Shown: positions 53,414 to 64,000 of the stretch, piece by piece
Position numbering within the stretch: the first letter of the stretch is position 1
How the letters are laid out: the number at the start of each line of letters is the position of its first letter
Position numbers and translations under genes: made by a program
The notes under the pieces: model-generated
Seen by the model: only the letters and a program-made list of their open reading frames with translations
Databases searched by the model: none
What the model was told of the DNA's origin: nothing
Source of the DNA: Pachypanchax playfairii
Lineage: Eukaryota; Chordata; Actinopteri; Cyprinodontiformes; Aplocheilidae
Assembly: GCA_006937955.1 (NCBI GenBank)
Contig: SSNP01000031.1
Location: forward strand, 3,341,067-3,405,066
DNA: 64,000 bases
Reading direction: 5' to 3'

Positions 53414-54954
53414 CAGTGGGGCAAAAAAGTATTTAGTCAGCCACCAATTGTGTAAGTTCTCCCACTTAAAAAGATCAGAGAGGCCTGTAATTTTCATCAT
53501 AGGTATACCTCAACTATGAGAGACAAAATGAGGAAAAAAAATCCCTACATCACCTACAAACAAGTAAGATTTCTGGCTTTCACAGACCTGTAACTTCTTC
53601 AAGAGGCTCCTCGGTCCTCCACTCGTTACCTGTATTAATGGCACCTGTGTGAACTCATTATCAGTATAAAAGACACCTGTCCACAACCTCAAACAGTCAC
53701 GCTCCAAACTCCACTATGGCCAAGACCAAAGAGCTGTCAAAGGACACCAGAAACAAAATTGTAGACCTTCACCAGGCTGGGAAGACTGAATCTGCAATAG
53801 GTAAGCAGCTTGGTGTGAAGAAATCAACTGTGGGAGCAATTATTAGAAAATGGAAGACATACAAGACCACTGATAATCTCCCTCGATCTGGGGCTCCACG
53901 CAAGATCTCACCCCGTGGGGTCAAAATGATCACAAGAACGGTGAGCAAAAATCCCAGAACCACACGGAGGGACCTAGTGAATGACCTGCAGAGAACTGGG
54001 ACCAAAGTAACAAAGGCTACCATCAGTAACACACTACGCCGCCAGGGACTCAAATCCTGCAGTGCCAGACGTGTCCCCCTGCTGAAGCCAGGACACGTCC
54101 AGGCCCGTCTGCGGTTTGCTAGAGAGCATTTGGATGATCCAGAAGAGGATTGGGAGAACATCATATGGTCAGATGAAACCAAAATAGAACTTTTTGGTAG
54201 AAACTCAACTTGTCGTGTTTGGAGAGGAAAGAATGCTGAGTTGAATCCAAAGAACACCATACCTACTGTAAAGCATGGGGGTGGAAACATCATGCTTTGG
54301 GGCTGTTTTTCTGCAAGGGGACCAGGACGACTGATCCGTGTAAAGGAAAGAATGAATGGGGCCATGTATCGTAAGATTTTGCGTGAAAACCTCCTTCCAT
54401 CAGCAAGGGCATTGAAAATGAGACGTGGCTGGGTCTTTCAGCATGACAATGATCCCAAACACACCGCCCGGGCAACGAAGGAGTGGCTTCGTAAGAAGCA
54501 TTTCAAGGTCCTGGAGTGGCCTAGCCAGTCTCCAGATCTCAACCCCATAGAAAATCTCTGGAGGGAGTTGAAAGTCCGTGTTGCCCAGCGTCAGCCCCAA
54601 AACATCACTGCTCTAGAGGAGATCTGCATGGAGGAATGGGCCAAAATACCAGCAACAGTGTGTGAAAACCTTGTGAAGACTTACAGAAAACGTTTGACCT
54701 CTGTCATTGCCAACAAAGGCTATATAACAAAGTATTGAGATTAACTTTTGTTATTGACCAAATACTTATTTTCCACCATAATTTGCAAATAAATTCTTTA
54801 AAAATCAGACAATGTGATTTTCTGGATTTTTTTTCCTCATTTTGTCTCTCATAGTTGAGGTATACCTATGATGAAAATTACAGGCCTCTCTGATCTTTTT
54901 AAGTGGGAGAACTTACACAATTGGTGGCTGACTAAATACTTTTTTGCCCCACTG
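53414..54954 (+). mobile_element. Tc1/mariner transposon, copy 3 (left repeat shortened)
   Basis: 1541 bp, TA at 53412-53413 and 54955-54956. It lacks about 60 bp of the left inverted-repeat region present in copies 1 and 2 (junction near 53540-53550, with a few filler bases). The transposase is intact. Confidence 0.97.
53716..54738 (+). CDS. Tc1 transposase (340 aa), copy 3
   Basis: Open throughout, with D153, D244 and E279 kept. Differs from copies 1 and 2 at three residues noticed: Ala94Thr, Asp177Asn and Ser223Arg. None is in the catalytic triad. The promoter-proximal inverted repeat is shortened, which may affect mobility in cis. Overlapping - strand frames are shadows. Confidence 0.96.
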   Translation: MAKTKELSKDTRNKIVDLHQAGKTESAIGKQLGVKKSTVGAIIRKWKTYKTTDNLPRSGAPRKISPRGVKMITRTVSKNPRTTRRDLVNDLQRTGTKVTKATISNTLRRQGLKSCSARRVPLLKPGHVQARLRFAREHLDDPEEDWENIIWSDETKIELFGRNSTCRVWRGKNAELNPKNTIPTVKHGGGNIMLWGCFSARGPGRLIRVKERMNGAMYRKILRENLLPSARALKMRRGWVFQHDNDPKHTARATKEWLRKKHFKVLEWPSQSPDLNPIENLWRELKVRVAQRQPQNITALEEICMEEWAKIPATVCENLVKTYRKRLTSVIANKGYITKY

Positions 54955-55019
54955 TACATTTGGACGCCAGAAGTTGGATCCAAGCATCCACTTTTAGCTG
55001 GTTCCAGTATGAGGATTAA

Positions 55020-55807
55020 AGGTGGTATATGGAACATTTTTATAAAAAGCAATATTTTTAACAAAATAATGCCTCCACGGGGTGTTTAGAAGGTTATAGA
55101 ATGAAAATACAACATAAATACAGCATTAAAAATTATATTTGAAGTAAAATATTATAAAATATTCATTTTGGCAGGCACAACGTGAGTATTTTGTTTACAT
55201 CTACCAGCCAATAGCTGGCAGAGCAGCGGGCACCATTTTGGGTTGCCTAATATCGTAAATACTCCAGCACAGTGAGGCTGATACTGTTCAGTCTGCAGGT
55301 CAAGTAGCTGGAAGCACCAGGGATATGTGGTGATTATATACCTTATTTGCTTTCCATAGAGGGTTTCCCATGTGACGAGCAAGTTTTGTGTGGAAAGTTT
55401 TAATAGCACCTATTAGCAGCTAGCTAACATGTAGCTGCAGCATGTGGCTGAAGTGGATGAACGCTTTGAGACACTTTTTGGACTGGAAGACACACCACGT
55501 AGGATTTTATTGCTTTTTTTATTTTATTGGATAAGTTGGGTGTGCAGGATGGTGTGAGGAGGACAGAGGATCTTAAGAGGGGTTGCAGGAAGTTTTGGAG
55601 CTGCGGTGCAGCTGGAAAGCATGATTAGTGAGCTGAACTCATGATATTTCATTGTCCTACTCGGATCGGAGATCAGAGTGGGTTTGGTGAGGATTATTGG
55701 TCAACTTGAGCGTCGGAGTGCGTGCGGGGGGGAGTTAACGAGCCAGGCACCCAGATGGCAGAAGGCTTTGTGCCGTGTTATTGTGTTCCAAGTTCCATAT
55801 ACCACCT
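55020..55807. mobile_element. TTAA-flanked MITE, copy 2 (788 bp)
   Basis: The left end follows TTAA (55016-55019). The right end TTCCATATACCACCT is followed by TCAA instead of TTAA. Same family as 52441-53320, with shorter interior. Confidence 0.82.
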
Positions 55808-56029
55808 TCAAGTCCCACCCTCCTGGAAATAAATGGGACATCATCTCAACTCTTACTGATTCATGTGATTATTATTTTTCAGCTGCAATAACCTTTCTTG
55901 TACTTTTTTCACTAAAATGACTCATTTCATGTTAAAAAGCCTCAGTATGATGGTGTTCAGGTGAGTGGGCGGGACTTACAGCCCGATGTCTGGAGTGATC
56001 AGACTTGGGCTCCAAAAATACAAGGAAGG

Positions 56030-56375
56030 CAAAGATGCCTGGTCTACTTTTTATTTCAGTGGATGGAAAGCACCAACATCAGATTAGTCTCTGAAGTTCA
56101 GCTGTTCCACAGATGAAAGTCTATCAGGACACAAACAACAACAAAAACCGTCAAGAGAAAATAAGACACAAGAATTCTGAAAACAATTACAGGAACTTTG
56201 GGAATTTTCTTAAATTGGTTCTGGAAAAGTTACAAAAAAGACAAAACACTGTTTCCCAAAAAGTGTGACAATCATCTGGAGGTCTTTGACCTCTGACACT
56301 CCGGTTCTTCCAGTCTGGAGACAAGGAACCCTGACAGAATGGGTTCTTCCTGCTGTACAGGGATTCGCTCCATGA
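56030..56375 (-). other. ipo8: ipo8 3' untranslated region or last exon (tentative)
   Basis: AATAAA on the - strand at 56050-56055. A possible acceptor (TCTCAG) lies just above 56375. No reading frame here resembles the known importin-8 C-terminus, so it may be 3' UTR. Confidence 0.4.
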
Positions 56376-56982
56376 GCTGAGAGATAAAGAGAAGAACATA
56401 TGGTACGAACACACATTCCAATGTGTCTACATGTTATAGTTTCTCAGACCACATAGATCCATAAGAACAGAACAAAGAACTGCACTGTACAAACTGTTTT
56501 AAAGAATTTTGTTTGTCAGAAACATAATACAGATCAAAAGTCCTCACACACACACGGAGGCTTGCAGTCCTCTCTGGGTACAGTACTACATCAAGTCCTT
56601 TGAGTCCGACCTGACCTTTTCAACTGCAGCTGGTCCTGATAGTACCCTAGGATGTGGTTTTGGCCACATTCCTCAAACCTGGTACTGTCCAAATAGGGCT
56701 CAGTTTATAGACTGGTCAGAATTTCTTACTCAAGTCAGACCAGTTTCACTCTCTTGTCTTTTGACACTGAGATCTGATGCTGCAGCCAGTCTGTTGTCAG
56801 AGCTCTGAAACAACAAGGAGAAGAACATTGTCTGAAATAAAGTCCAGAATAGACCAGTACTCATGTTCTTGTTTGGGTGGAACAAGTTCTAACTACATGA
56901 TATGTCAGAGAGAGTTGGTTAGGTATTCCAACCTGAAACTCAGCGTTCCCGTGTCCGTGTAAACAGGCGTGTTCTTGCTCTC

Positions 56983-59900
56983 TTACCAGTGTCCTTTAGC
57001 TGCAGTGCTCTGCCTCTGCTGAGAGATGCTGTAGATCTCTTGGAGTTGTTTCTTCTGGTCATTGCTGAGCGGAGCTGTCAAACACTGGTACCATGCAGCA
57101 TCACTGTTCTGGATCCCTGATACACACACACATATTCAGGTCTGTTAAAAGCTGAGTGTCACATGACGTCACTGAAGACCTCCAGCCTGTTTAAATTATG
57201 ACTCACTGAGCAGGGCGGCGGTGAAGAACTGATATTCATCTTCTCCGTTATCATAATCCAGTGGTGTGCTGTATTCCTCCAGGGGTGTGCCCTCAAAACC
57301 ATCTTCATCCCAACGGTCATCCTCCTCTTCCTCTTCATTGTCACCTGCTTGACCCAGCGTCATGCTGGACTGAAGATGGATGGTATTTTGACTCTCGTTC
57401 ACCTCATCTTCATCGCTAGGAATCTCTTCTGCACAGACAAAAAAAAAATCAATCAGTCATCACAAAATAACTTCCATTTGTTTACAATCACTGAGGTTAA
57501 GGTGGATTTAAAGAAACTGCAGCACTGTGAGTTGAAAGAAACACTGGCCTCGATGTTGTGGGTCATTCAAGGTCTCCTCAGTTTGGACAAGAAGGTTCCA
57601 GCTTCTATCTAAAACCTCCAGCATCCAATTAATTGGTCACCGAATACAGTTTTGATGCTCAACCCAAAACACATCACAGGGCTGGATAGAAAAAAAAGCA
57701 AAATGCCTGATGCAAATGAGGGTTCGCTTTAAACGCAACTCAGTCACCATGGTAACCACCCATAATCAGCTCCAGAGGAGGTTTCCTGATGTTGTAGCTA
57801 ACAAGTAATCTTATGGTCTTAAACACAGCCTTCAAAATGTTGATCTAATTTTACAAGACAGCGTGTGATATTAAAATGTGTTTCGAGGTTGGTGTTCTGT
57901 CCACTGAAGGACGAGTTATAATGTGATACCATCTGACAGACATGATGAAACTGTAACCCGGGCTGGATCCCAGTTTGACTTGCCTGTTGTAGGTATTTTC
58001 TCACCGTTCTGGTCTTCATCCTGAAGCCCTGCACGGGCCAGCAGATCTGGTTTGTTGATGAGACGGGAGGCATACAGATGTTTTAGACCCAGGAACAGAA
58101 GGAGGATGGAAGGGATTATCTGTCCTGCAACTTGTTGCAAAGCTGCTGGCCGGTTCGGAAGCTCCATCAACACACTCAGGCCGATGATGCACATCTTACG
58201 GTCGTGGAGTCTGGCACATGGAGCAGTAAAGAAAAGGAGGAAACAGACTTTACATTAAACAGCTGTTCCATTTACAAAACAAGATGTAACAAAAACAAAG
58301 CTGAGATGAAGACAGTCTGTGTTAAAATGTTAGTTCATGTTTAGAAGTCAGTTTCTGTAAAATCAAATCAATCAATCAAGTCAAACTCATTGGGTTAACA
58401 TCGTTCTTGCAGACCTCAGGTATCAAACTCCAGTCCTTGAGGACTCCAATCCTGCAGGTTGTAGATGTTCCTCAGCTACAGCACATCTGGTTCAGGGGAG
58501 CAGGTCGTTAACAGGCCTCTGCAGAATTTGTTGACATGAGGAGCTAAAAACATCTAAAACATGGTCCCGAAGGACTGGAGTTCAACACCCCTGATGTAGA
58601 CTGACACACTGCATGAGTCCTAACACAGACGTCATTCAGCTGGTAAAACAGAAACAGTGGTCTCAGGTGGAAGTGTAGACGTCCACATCTGGATCGTTTA
58701 GTGTCGTTCCACAGATTTTGAGTCTGTTTAGCTTTAAATTGAGATTAATCAGCTGAAACAGAGTGACAATGTGATGCTTTGGACAACGTCCTGCCAGAAA
58801 GTCTCTGTCTAGGAGGTCTAAACCTCCTCCTTCATAGAAACAGTTCACCCTGATGGCGGCGGCCTCGTTTTGACACCAGGAACAAGCTTTTGTTGCTCCC
58901 ATACTAATCACTGCTCACTGAGCTGTTACAACAATAAGAGTTTCTACATCATTTACTTAATGAATGTGGTCTTACCCCAGAAAGAACTCTGTGTCGTTTA
59001 ACCACTGGTTGATGAAGTGTGCGGTAACAGGCTGTGCGTTGTGCGGGACGTGCATGTTGTCCATGGTCTGAATGAGCAGGGCTGGATTGTAGTATAGAGC
59101 AGCAATGACAACCTGCAGACACATGGTTCTCAGCTCGCTGGACTTCACCCCCTGCATCAAACGCTCCAGCACTGCCTCCACGAACAGAGGGATGCACTGC
59201 AAACAGGAAATAAACACGGCCTGTCATGTCCAGCCACACGCGGCTCAGAGGACAAGAGACTGAAAGAGTCTGAGAGACTCAAGGAATGAAGAGAAAGTGC
59301 AATGTTTTTATACATTTCAGAGGATTTTATGACAATAAAACACAAATTACACTGTAGAGCAACAAAACCTTTTCATCAGTCAAACAATGTGTTTAAATAG
59401 GTTTTAAATTTAAAGTGATTTAAATCCATGTTTTCCCCTGTTGAGTAAACCAGAGGTTTCCATCCTCCGTTACACTCAGACTTGGTCCTAAAATGGAAAG
59501 GCAGGTGTTTTAACACAGAGACAGATTTATGTCTTCTGTTGCTACCGTGCTGCACTCTGACTTCACAGGTGAGAAACAAAAGGTAAGCAGCACCACTTGT
59601 TACCTGGTCAATGCCTCGACCTCTGCACTGCAGTATGATCACTTCTAAGAGTTTAGCAGCATGACACTCTGCATCCTCACCTGCGTCTACACTCAGCACC
59701 TGCAACGAGTTATGATTTGACATGTTGTTTTACAATATCACACAGTAACGGGCAGGAAAAATCTGTTTAAATGTGCAGCAACTCAACAGGTGTCTGACCT
59801 TTTTGCACATGCTGTAGATGACCTCCAGGTGTTTTGAGTTGGACAGAAGCATGTCTGTATCCACGGTAACATAGTTATGCAACAATGGCATCATATCTGT

Positions 59901-62900
59901 AACACAAAAAAAATCAGAAATTACTTGCACCAGTATTTGTTTTTATATATTCAACTTATACTGTACGCAATAATTAAACAATTAAAGTACGCACAGACAT
60001 TTATATACATATATTTTTACCAGAGACCTGGGAGCTCGAGTTGTCCACCAGAGACCTGGGAGCTCGAGTTGTCCACCAGAGACCTGGGAGCTCGAGTCCT
60101 CTACCAGAGACCTGGGAGCTTGAGTCCTCTACCAGAGACCTGGGAGCTCGAGTCCTCTACCAGAGACCTGGGAGCTCAGGTCCTCTACCAAAGACCTGGG
60201 AGCTCAGGTCCTCTACCAAAGACCTGGGAGCTCAGGTCCTCTACCAAAGACCTGGGAGCTCGAGTCCTCTACCAGAGACCTGGGAGCTCAGGTCCTCTAC
60301 CAAAGACCTGGGAGCTCGAGTCCTCTACCAGAGACCTGGGAGCTCGAGTTGTCCACCAGAGACCTGGGAGCTCGAGTCCTCTACCAGAGACCTGGGAGCT
60401 CGAGTTGTCCACCAGAGACCTGGGAGCTCGAGTCCTCTACCAGAGACCTGGGAGCTCAGGTCCTCTACCAGAGACCTGGGAGCTCGAGTCCTCTACCAGA
60501 GACCTGGGAGCTCGAGTCCTCTACCAGAGACCTGGGAGCTCGAGTCCTCTACCAGAGACGTGGGAGCTAGAGGGTTCTACACAGAATCTTAGCTGTTTCT
60601 ATAAGTAGACTCTTTTGAACAGAGATCTCTGAGGTTGTTCCTGGGATCTGTTGGAGTCACTATCTCCCAGTTTGGGGGTCAAATCCTCTTTCAGCCCTTG
60701 ATGCTTCTGGAGCTTCTCATGTTCCTTCTTCTTAATGTTACCTTCACTTTGGATCTCTTCATCAATCACTGCTGCCCTTTTTCTGTTTGTCGACCACCAC
60801 CACGTCCAACTTGTTAGAAATCCCATGCTTGTCCAACTGGATCTGGAAGTCCTGCAGTATCTGAGCCAGGTCTTCTCCACCACTCTTGGGAGGAACCTCC
60901 CACTTTGACCGCAGGACCTCCAGTTCGTACTCAGCAAATGTTACTAAACATTATTCCAGCCACTCAGTTATGCACATTTTGCCTGCATCTTACATCCTGT
61001 TATTAAGTGCTGGAGTGTTTCGGGGGCATCTTGGATCCTGTCTGGTGTTTTGGACCATGATTTGGTTGTTCTTGTTCTGCCATGATTAGAGCCACTGTGT
61101 TGTCCTTCAGTCCAGCTTTTCTGGCCTCTAAAGGAGTCTGAGGGTTCTGGACTTGGGGTTTCTGTGTATTGCTAGAGTGTATTTGAAAGATACCTGTGAA
61201 ATAGTCAAAGCAGTCGTGCTGGAAGACCTCATACAGGACTCCAAGAAGCTGCCACATCTGAGGGGAGATGGTCTGACAGGTGAGACCGAATGCCAGAGAC
61301 AGAATCTCCTCGTAGAACTCTGCAGCAAACAGGAAACATGTTGTCATGACTCAGTTAGCAGGAACTGATTCAGGAACCAGACGAATGTAAAATCTACAGC
61401 ATTCACAAAATGGACCAGACCCAGATCTTTATATGTACTTCAACAATCTAGGTGTCATGGCTGCTGACCAGCTGACCTCCCATTGAGCTTCAGTGTCTCA
61501 TAATCATGTGATTTTGAACTTAAAAACAGAAAACGGTTGTTTCTACTGCTGGATGTTTGGCAGATCCCTGATCACAGTTAAACAGCTGATGGTCTCGCTA
61601 CTGTCACTGATCATCACGACCCCTCGCCATCGTAACTCCTGCATGATCACCACATTCCTCTAAGAAATCACAAAAGCCTTTTCCCACCACCGTCTGCCTC
61701 ACGTAACTGCTGATTCACTCTAGATGTAGAGACTTTTCAGATCCTGTGGATTCTTTGTTCACCAACATCCCAGCTGATGGTGAGTGAAACTCTGCAGGTT
61801 TTAAAACAACCATTTAGTCAAAACTTCACTGGAAACTACTGGGAAACCCGGAACTCCGATTTCAAAAGACAAAGACAATCTGAAATCAACAGGAAGTTAA
61901 ATATGATGTATTTGTGCTTTAACTCAATGTAAAAACACACTAAGCCCACAGTGAACACACACCTGCCATACCTATGATGGGCTTCTGCAGCACCAGGCCA
62001 ATCACTTGCAAACAGATTCCCTCCAGCTGCTGAGTGATCTGAGAGAGGAAAATCAAATAACAGAACTGTGATGGAATATTCTGAAGTTTTATGAAGGTTA
62101 CCTGAATAAAAATATGAACTAGCTGCTTTTAGGAGTTCAGTTTGTCCTTTTATCTTATATATATACATACACACATGCACATATATTAACTAGTACTGAC
62201 TGACCTCTTTATGGTCCTCCATAACAGTAAGGATGGTGTCTATGGTGCTGAGGATGCCAAGAGCCATGACGGTTTTATCTTCATTCTCCTCGTACTCCTC
62301 ACTTTGAAGGACCCTTGTGAAAATCTCCCCCTGAATCAAAACACATAAATCTGTGTTTCCATTTTCATATAAGAATTTAAACTGATGCACGTATTTACAA
62401 TAAACACAATGATAATAACATCACAAATCGTATTGAACTCACATCTTAAACAACTTAAACAAACTTTTCACAGCTTGTTCACTGTTAAACATAGCCCCCC
62501 CATACAGACAGACAGACAGCTCTACCAGGTTCCGTGTCATGTCCACAGCGATGGCGGCCATCTCCTGGCTGTATTCGCAGATCATCTTCTGAATGACGTT
62601 GGTCAGATCATCGTTCTCTGTCTCTTTGACCACGTGCAGCAGCTCCTGCATGACCTGACGGATATACGGCCGGATGTACAGCTTGGCTACATACAAACAA
62701 ACAGAGCAGATCACATGATCAAAGCTTTGAAGGAATGAAGGTTGTTTTCTCCATCGTCCATCAAGGTCAACAAAATGTTTACTGCTTCTTCACCCCACCA
62801 GGTGGAAAAAGGTGGAAGCCTCAGGGATTCCTGCAAGAACAGGCTTCAGGATTGATCTGAGGGCTGATTAACTTGTTCATGTGGCACAAAGGATTTTGTT

Positions 62901-64000
62901 TTTTTGTCTTTTTTTGATTTTAAAATTCACTTTTTAATCCAACAGTCTGGTGCTAATAGTCATTGTGCTACCAGTTAGCTGTGATAAACAGGCAGTATTT
63001 CTGCTGCTCATTAACAGTCTCATTAGCTACGTTTACATGCGCCAAATTTCCCCGATCTGATTAAAATCTTGGTCGATCAGAATTCCCAAATCCCTGTTTA
63101 CATGGACACTAACTGAAATGATCTGATCATGCCATGAGTACACATGCACCAAGCACTCAATCAGGTTAAATGAGTTGAGCATGCGCACAGCGAGTTGTCT
63201 TTCCGGAGAAAGAAAAAAAGTAAACAAACTCCGTCCTTTCTGCACGTCTTTCCCGCCCCATCGTGTGCTCGAGCTGACTCACGTTATCCCCAATATGGAC
63301 CTTCTGCGGGTGATTACCTTTATGTTTGGGTTTTTACTGGTCGCATTAACCAAGCTAGAGGCTGAATACATATTACTACTGCTCCTCCACCACAGGAGAG
63401 GAGAGCAGGATGACAGGATGACTGCACCAGCAGACCACTTCTGTTTACTTCCCGCTATGTTTTCTACTTGAGTCCGTGACAGTGGAAAGACGTCACGCTG
63501 AAGTTGTACGCATGCACAGTGGGCTTTTTTCACCCTTTCTTTCCGAATGGGTGTATACATGCACGTCTATCCCAATGAAGATCGGACAAAACCACCCCTC
63601 TCGATCGGAAGTAAATTTCTTTCGGATCAGGCTGCATCGGATCAAAACATTCTGATTGACATGTTTACATGACGTCTTTTTTATCCGATTGGGCGTTTAT
63701 TCCGATTAAATGTGCCCATGTAAACGTAGCTATTTATTCCACTAATCAGAACAGAATTATGACAATCAGCTAAACACCTACTGCTGGTTTCAGGTCCTGA
63801 TATCCTGGTAGTGAAAAAGTCATCAGTTGTTTTGTTTAACATTTTAAACACAGCATCAGTGTTCATCCACTGACCTTGTTCCTGGTTGCTGACCAGCGTC
63901 TGTAGAGCGATGGCTGCTTCCACTTTTACAGGCATCTCTTTGTCTTCGATCAAGTCCTGTCGGACCAGCTCCATGGCGTTCCTCAGCACCAGCTCATCGT
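56983..64000 (-). CDS. ipo8: Importin-8, C-terminal half (12 exons)
   Basis: Karyopherin-beta nuclear import receptor built of HEAT repeats; the family binds Ran-GTP and cargo (known cargoes include SMADs and Argonaute). Exons, - strand: 63875-64000, 62526-62686, 62205-62330, 61972-62038, 61194-61319, 59799-59896, 59604-59699, 58976-59196, 58005-58210, 57207-57428, 56987-57116 (or stop at 56983-56985). Phases agree at every junction. Key strings: PVKVEAAIALQTLVSNQEQ, ENDDLTNVIQKMICEYSQE, MMPLLHNYVTVDTDMLL, ECHAAKLLEVIILQC, ELRTMCLQVVIAALYYNP, and an acidic region with EEEEEDDRWDED and STPLDYDNGEDEYQFFT. The last string favours ipo8 over ipo7. The C-terminal exon reads to GHW then TAA, overlapping a good donor (GTAAGAG), so the true end is uncertain. 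The N-terminal half lies beyond the window. Confidence 0.9.
57429..58004. other. ipo8 intron, nothing recognised
   Basis: No repeat or second gene seen. Confidence 0.5.
58417..58593. mobile_element. Degraded hAT-type MITE in ipo8 intron
   Basis: CAAACTCCAGTCCTTGAGGA near the left end and GACTGGAGTTCAACACCCCTG at the right form imperfect inverted ends. Same family as 45495-45708. Confidence 0.7.
60023..60582. repeat. 28-bp minisatellite in ipo8 intron
   Basis: About 20 units of GAGACCTGGGAGCTCGAGTC plus 8 bp, with variant units (CAGGTC, TTGTCC). Because 28 is not a multiple of 3 and the unit is stop-free, long frames appear in all three + strand frames. They are not genes. Confidence 0.95.
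60599..60937 (-). mobile_element. LINE fragment with restriction-like endonuclease end
   Basis: - strand pieces in mixed frames: QDFQIQLDKHGISNKLDVVV, IKKKEHEKLQKHQGLKEDL and QQIPGTTSEISVQKSLL. These are characteristic of the C-terminal restriction-like endonuclease region of R2/R4/Rex6-type LINEs in fish. It is frameshifted and truncated, inside an ipo8 intron. Confidence 0.72.
61320..61971. other. ipo8 intron, nothing recognised
   Basis: No coding or repeat structure seen. Confidence 0.45.
62687..63025. other. ipo8 intron left of the TA element, nothing recognised
   Basis: No coding or repeat structure seen apart from a T-run near 62897-62916. Confidence 0.4.
63026..63730. mobile_element. 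TA-flanked DNA element, copy 2 (705 bp)
   Basis: Same ends (GCTACGTTTACATG) and TA flanks (63024-63025, 63731-63732) as 46109-46815, with high similarity along its length. Inside an ipo8 intron. Confidence 0.9.

Noticed and set aside
60023..60582. Open frames of 243, 183 and 73 codons as a repeat protein
   Set aside because: The 28-bp period gives the same peptide cycle in all three frames. The array is in an ipo8 intron and lacks splice or family support.
56983..64000. Importin-7 instead of importin-8
   Set aside because: The acidic-region ending (STPLDY...DEYQFFT) and SPQMWQLLGVLYEVFQ fit importin-8 better than importin-7.

Overview
The window is animal nuclear DNA and fits a ray-finned (teleost) fish. 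It has intron-containing vertebrate genes with GT-AG junctions and a dense mixture of transposon families typical of fish: Tc1, hAT, PIF/Harbinger, THAP-type and TTAA-flanked elements, Ty3/gypsy, retrovirus-like pol, and several LINE clades. I cannot name the species. A run of 10 N at 39372-39381 shows this is an assembled scaffold.

Two conserved host genes frame the window. The left edge (1-7179, + strand, 3' UTR to about 8.1 kb) is the 3' end of a stabilin gene, best match stabilin-2. Nine exons encode the Link module, an EGF-like segment, the last fasciclin domain, a transmembrane helix and a cytoplasmic tail with endocytic-type motifs. The right edge (about 56.0-64.0 kb, - strand) is the C-terminal half of importin-8, with 12 exons recognised.

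Between them lies about 48 kb of accessory sequence. At 9.5-14.6 kb is a decayed multi-exon THAP-domain transposase gene (probably Kolobok-like) split by an intact Tc1 copy. At 14.9-22.7 kb and 36.9-43.2 kb are two copies of a segmental duplication. Each carries a gene for an unusual membrane-anchored HIPK-like pseudokinase next to an old L1-like LINE. The first copy is broken by a frameshift and a 4.5-kb Ty3/gypsy insertion. The second is present twice around the N gap, almost certainly because of an unmerged contig overlap.

At 23.9-25.5 kb is a second intact Tc1. At 25.9-31.9 kb a nearly full-length LINE, flanked by a 96-bp direct repeat, has itself received an LTR retroelement. That element encodes a gag-like protein blown up by a 42-bp tandem repeat. 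A solo LTR lies at 33.7-34.4 kb. At 44.7-48.6 kb a retrovirus-like pol fragment is split by a hAT element that carries two smaller elements. At 48.9-52.0 kb a TTAA-flanked element contains a hAT element, which contains another hAT element, which contains LINE debris. At 52.4-55.8 kb two TTAA-flanked elements bracket a third Tc1. Two tRNA pseudogenes (Phe, Gln) were found.

The host genes do not form a pathway with each other. The mobile elements are best read as layers of insertion whose order is set by target-site duplications. The most unusual items are the HIPK-like transmembrane pseudokinase with a second degenerate C-lobe, the stabilin intron filled with a 29-bp repeat whose units resemble 3' splice sites, and the repeat-expanded gag-like retroelement.
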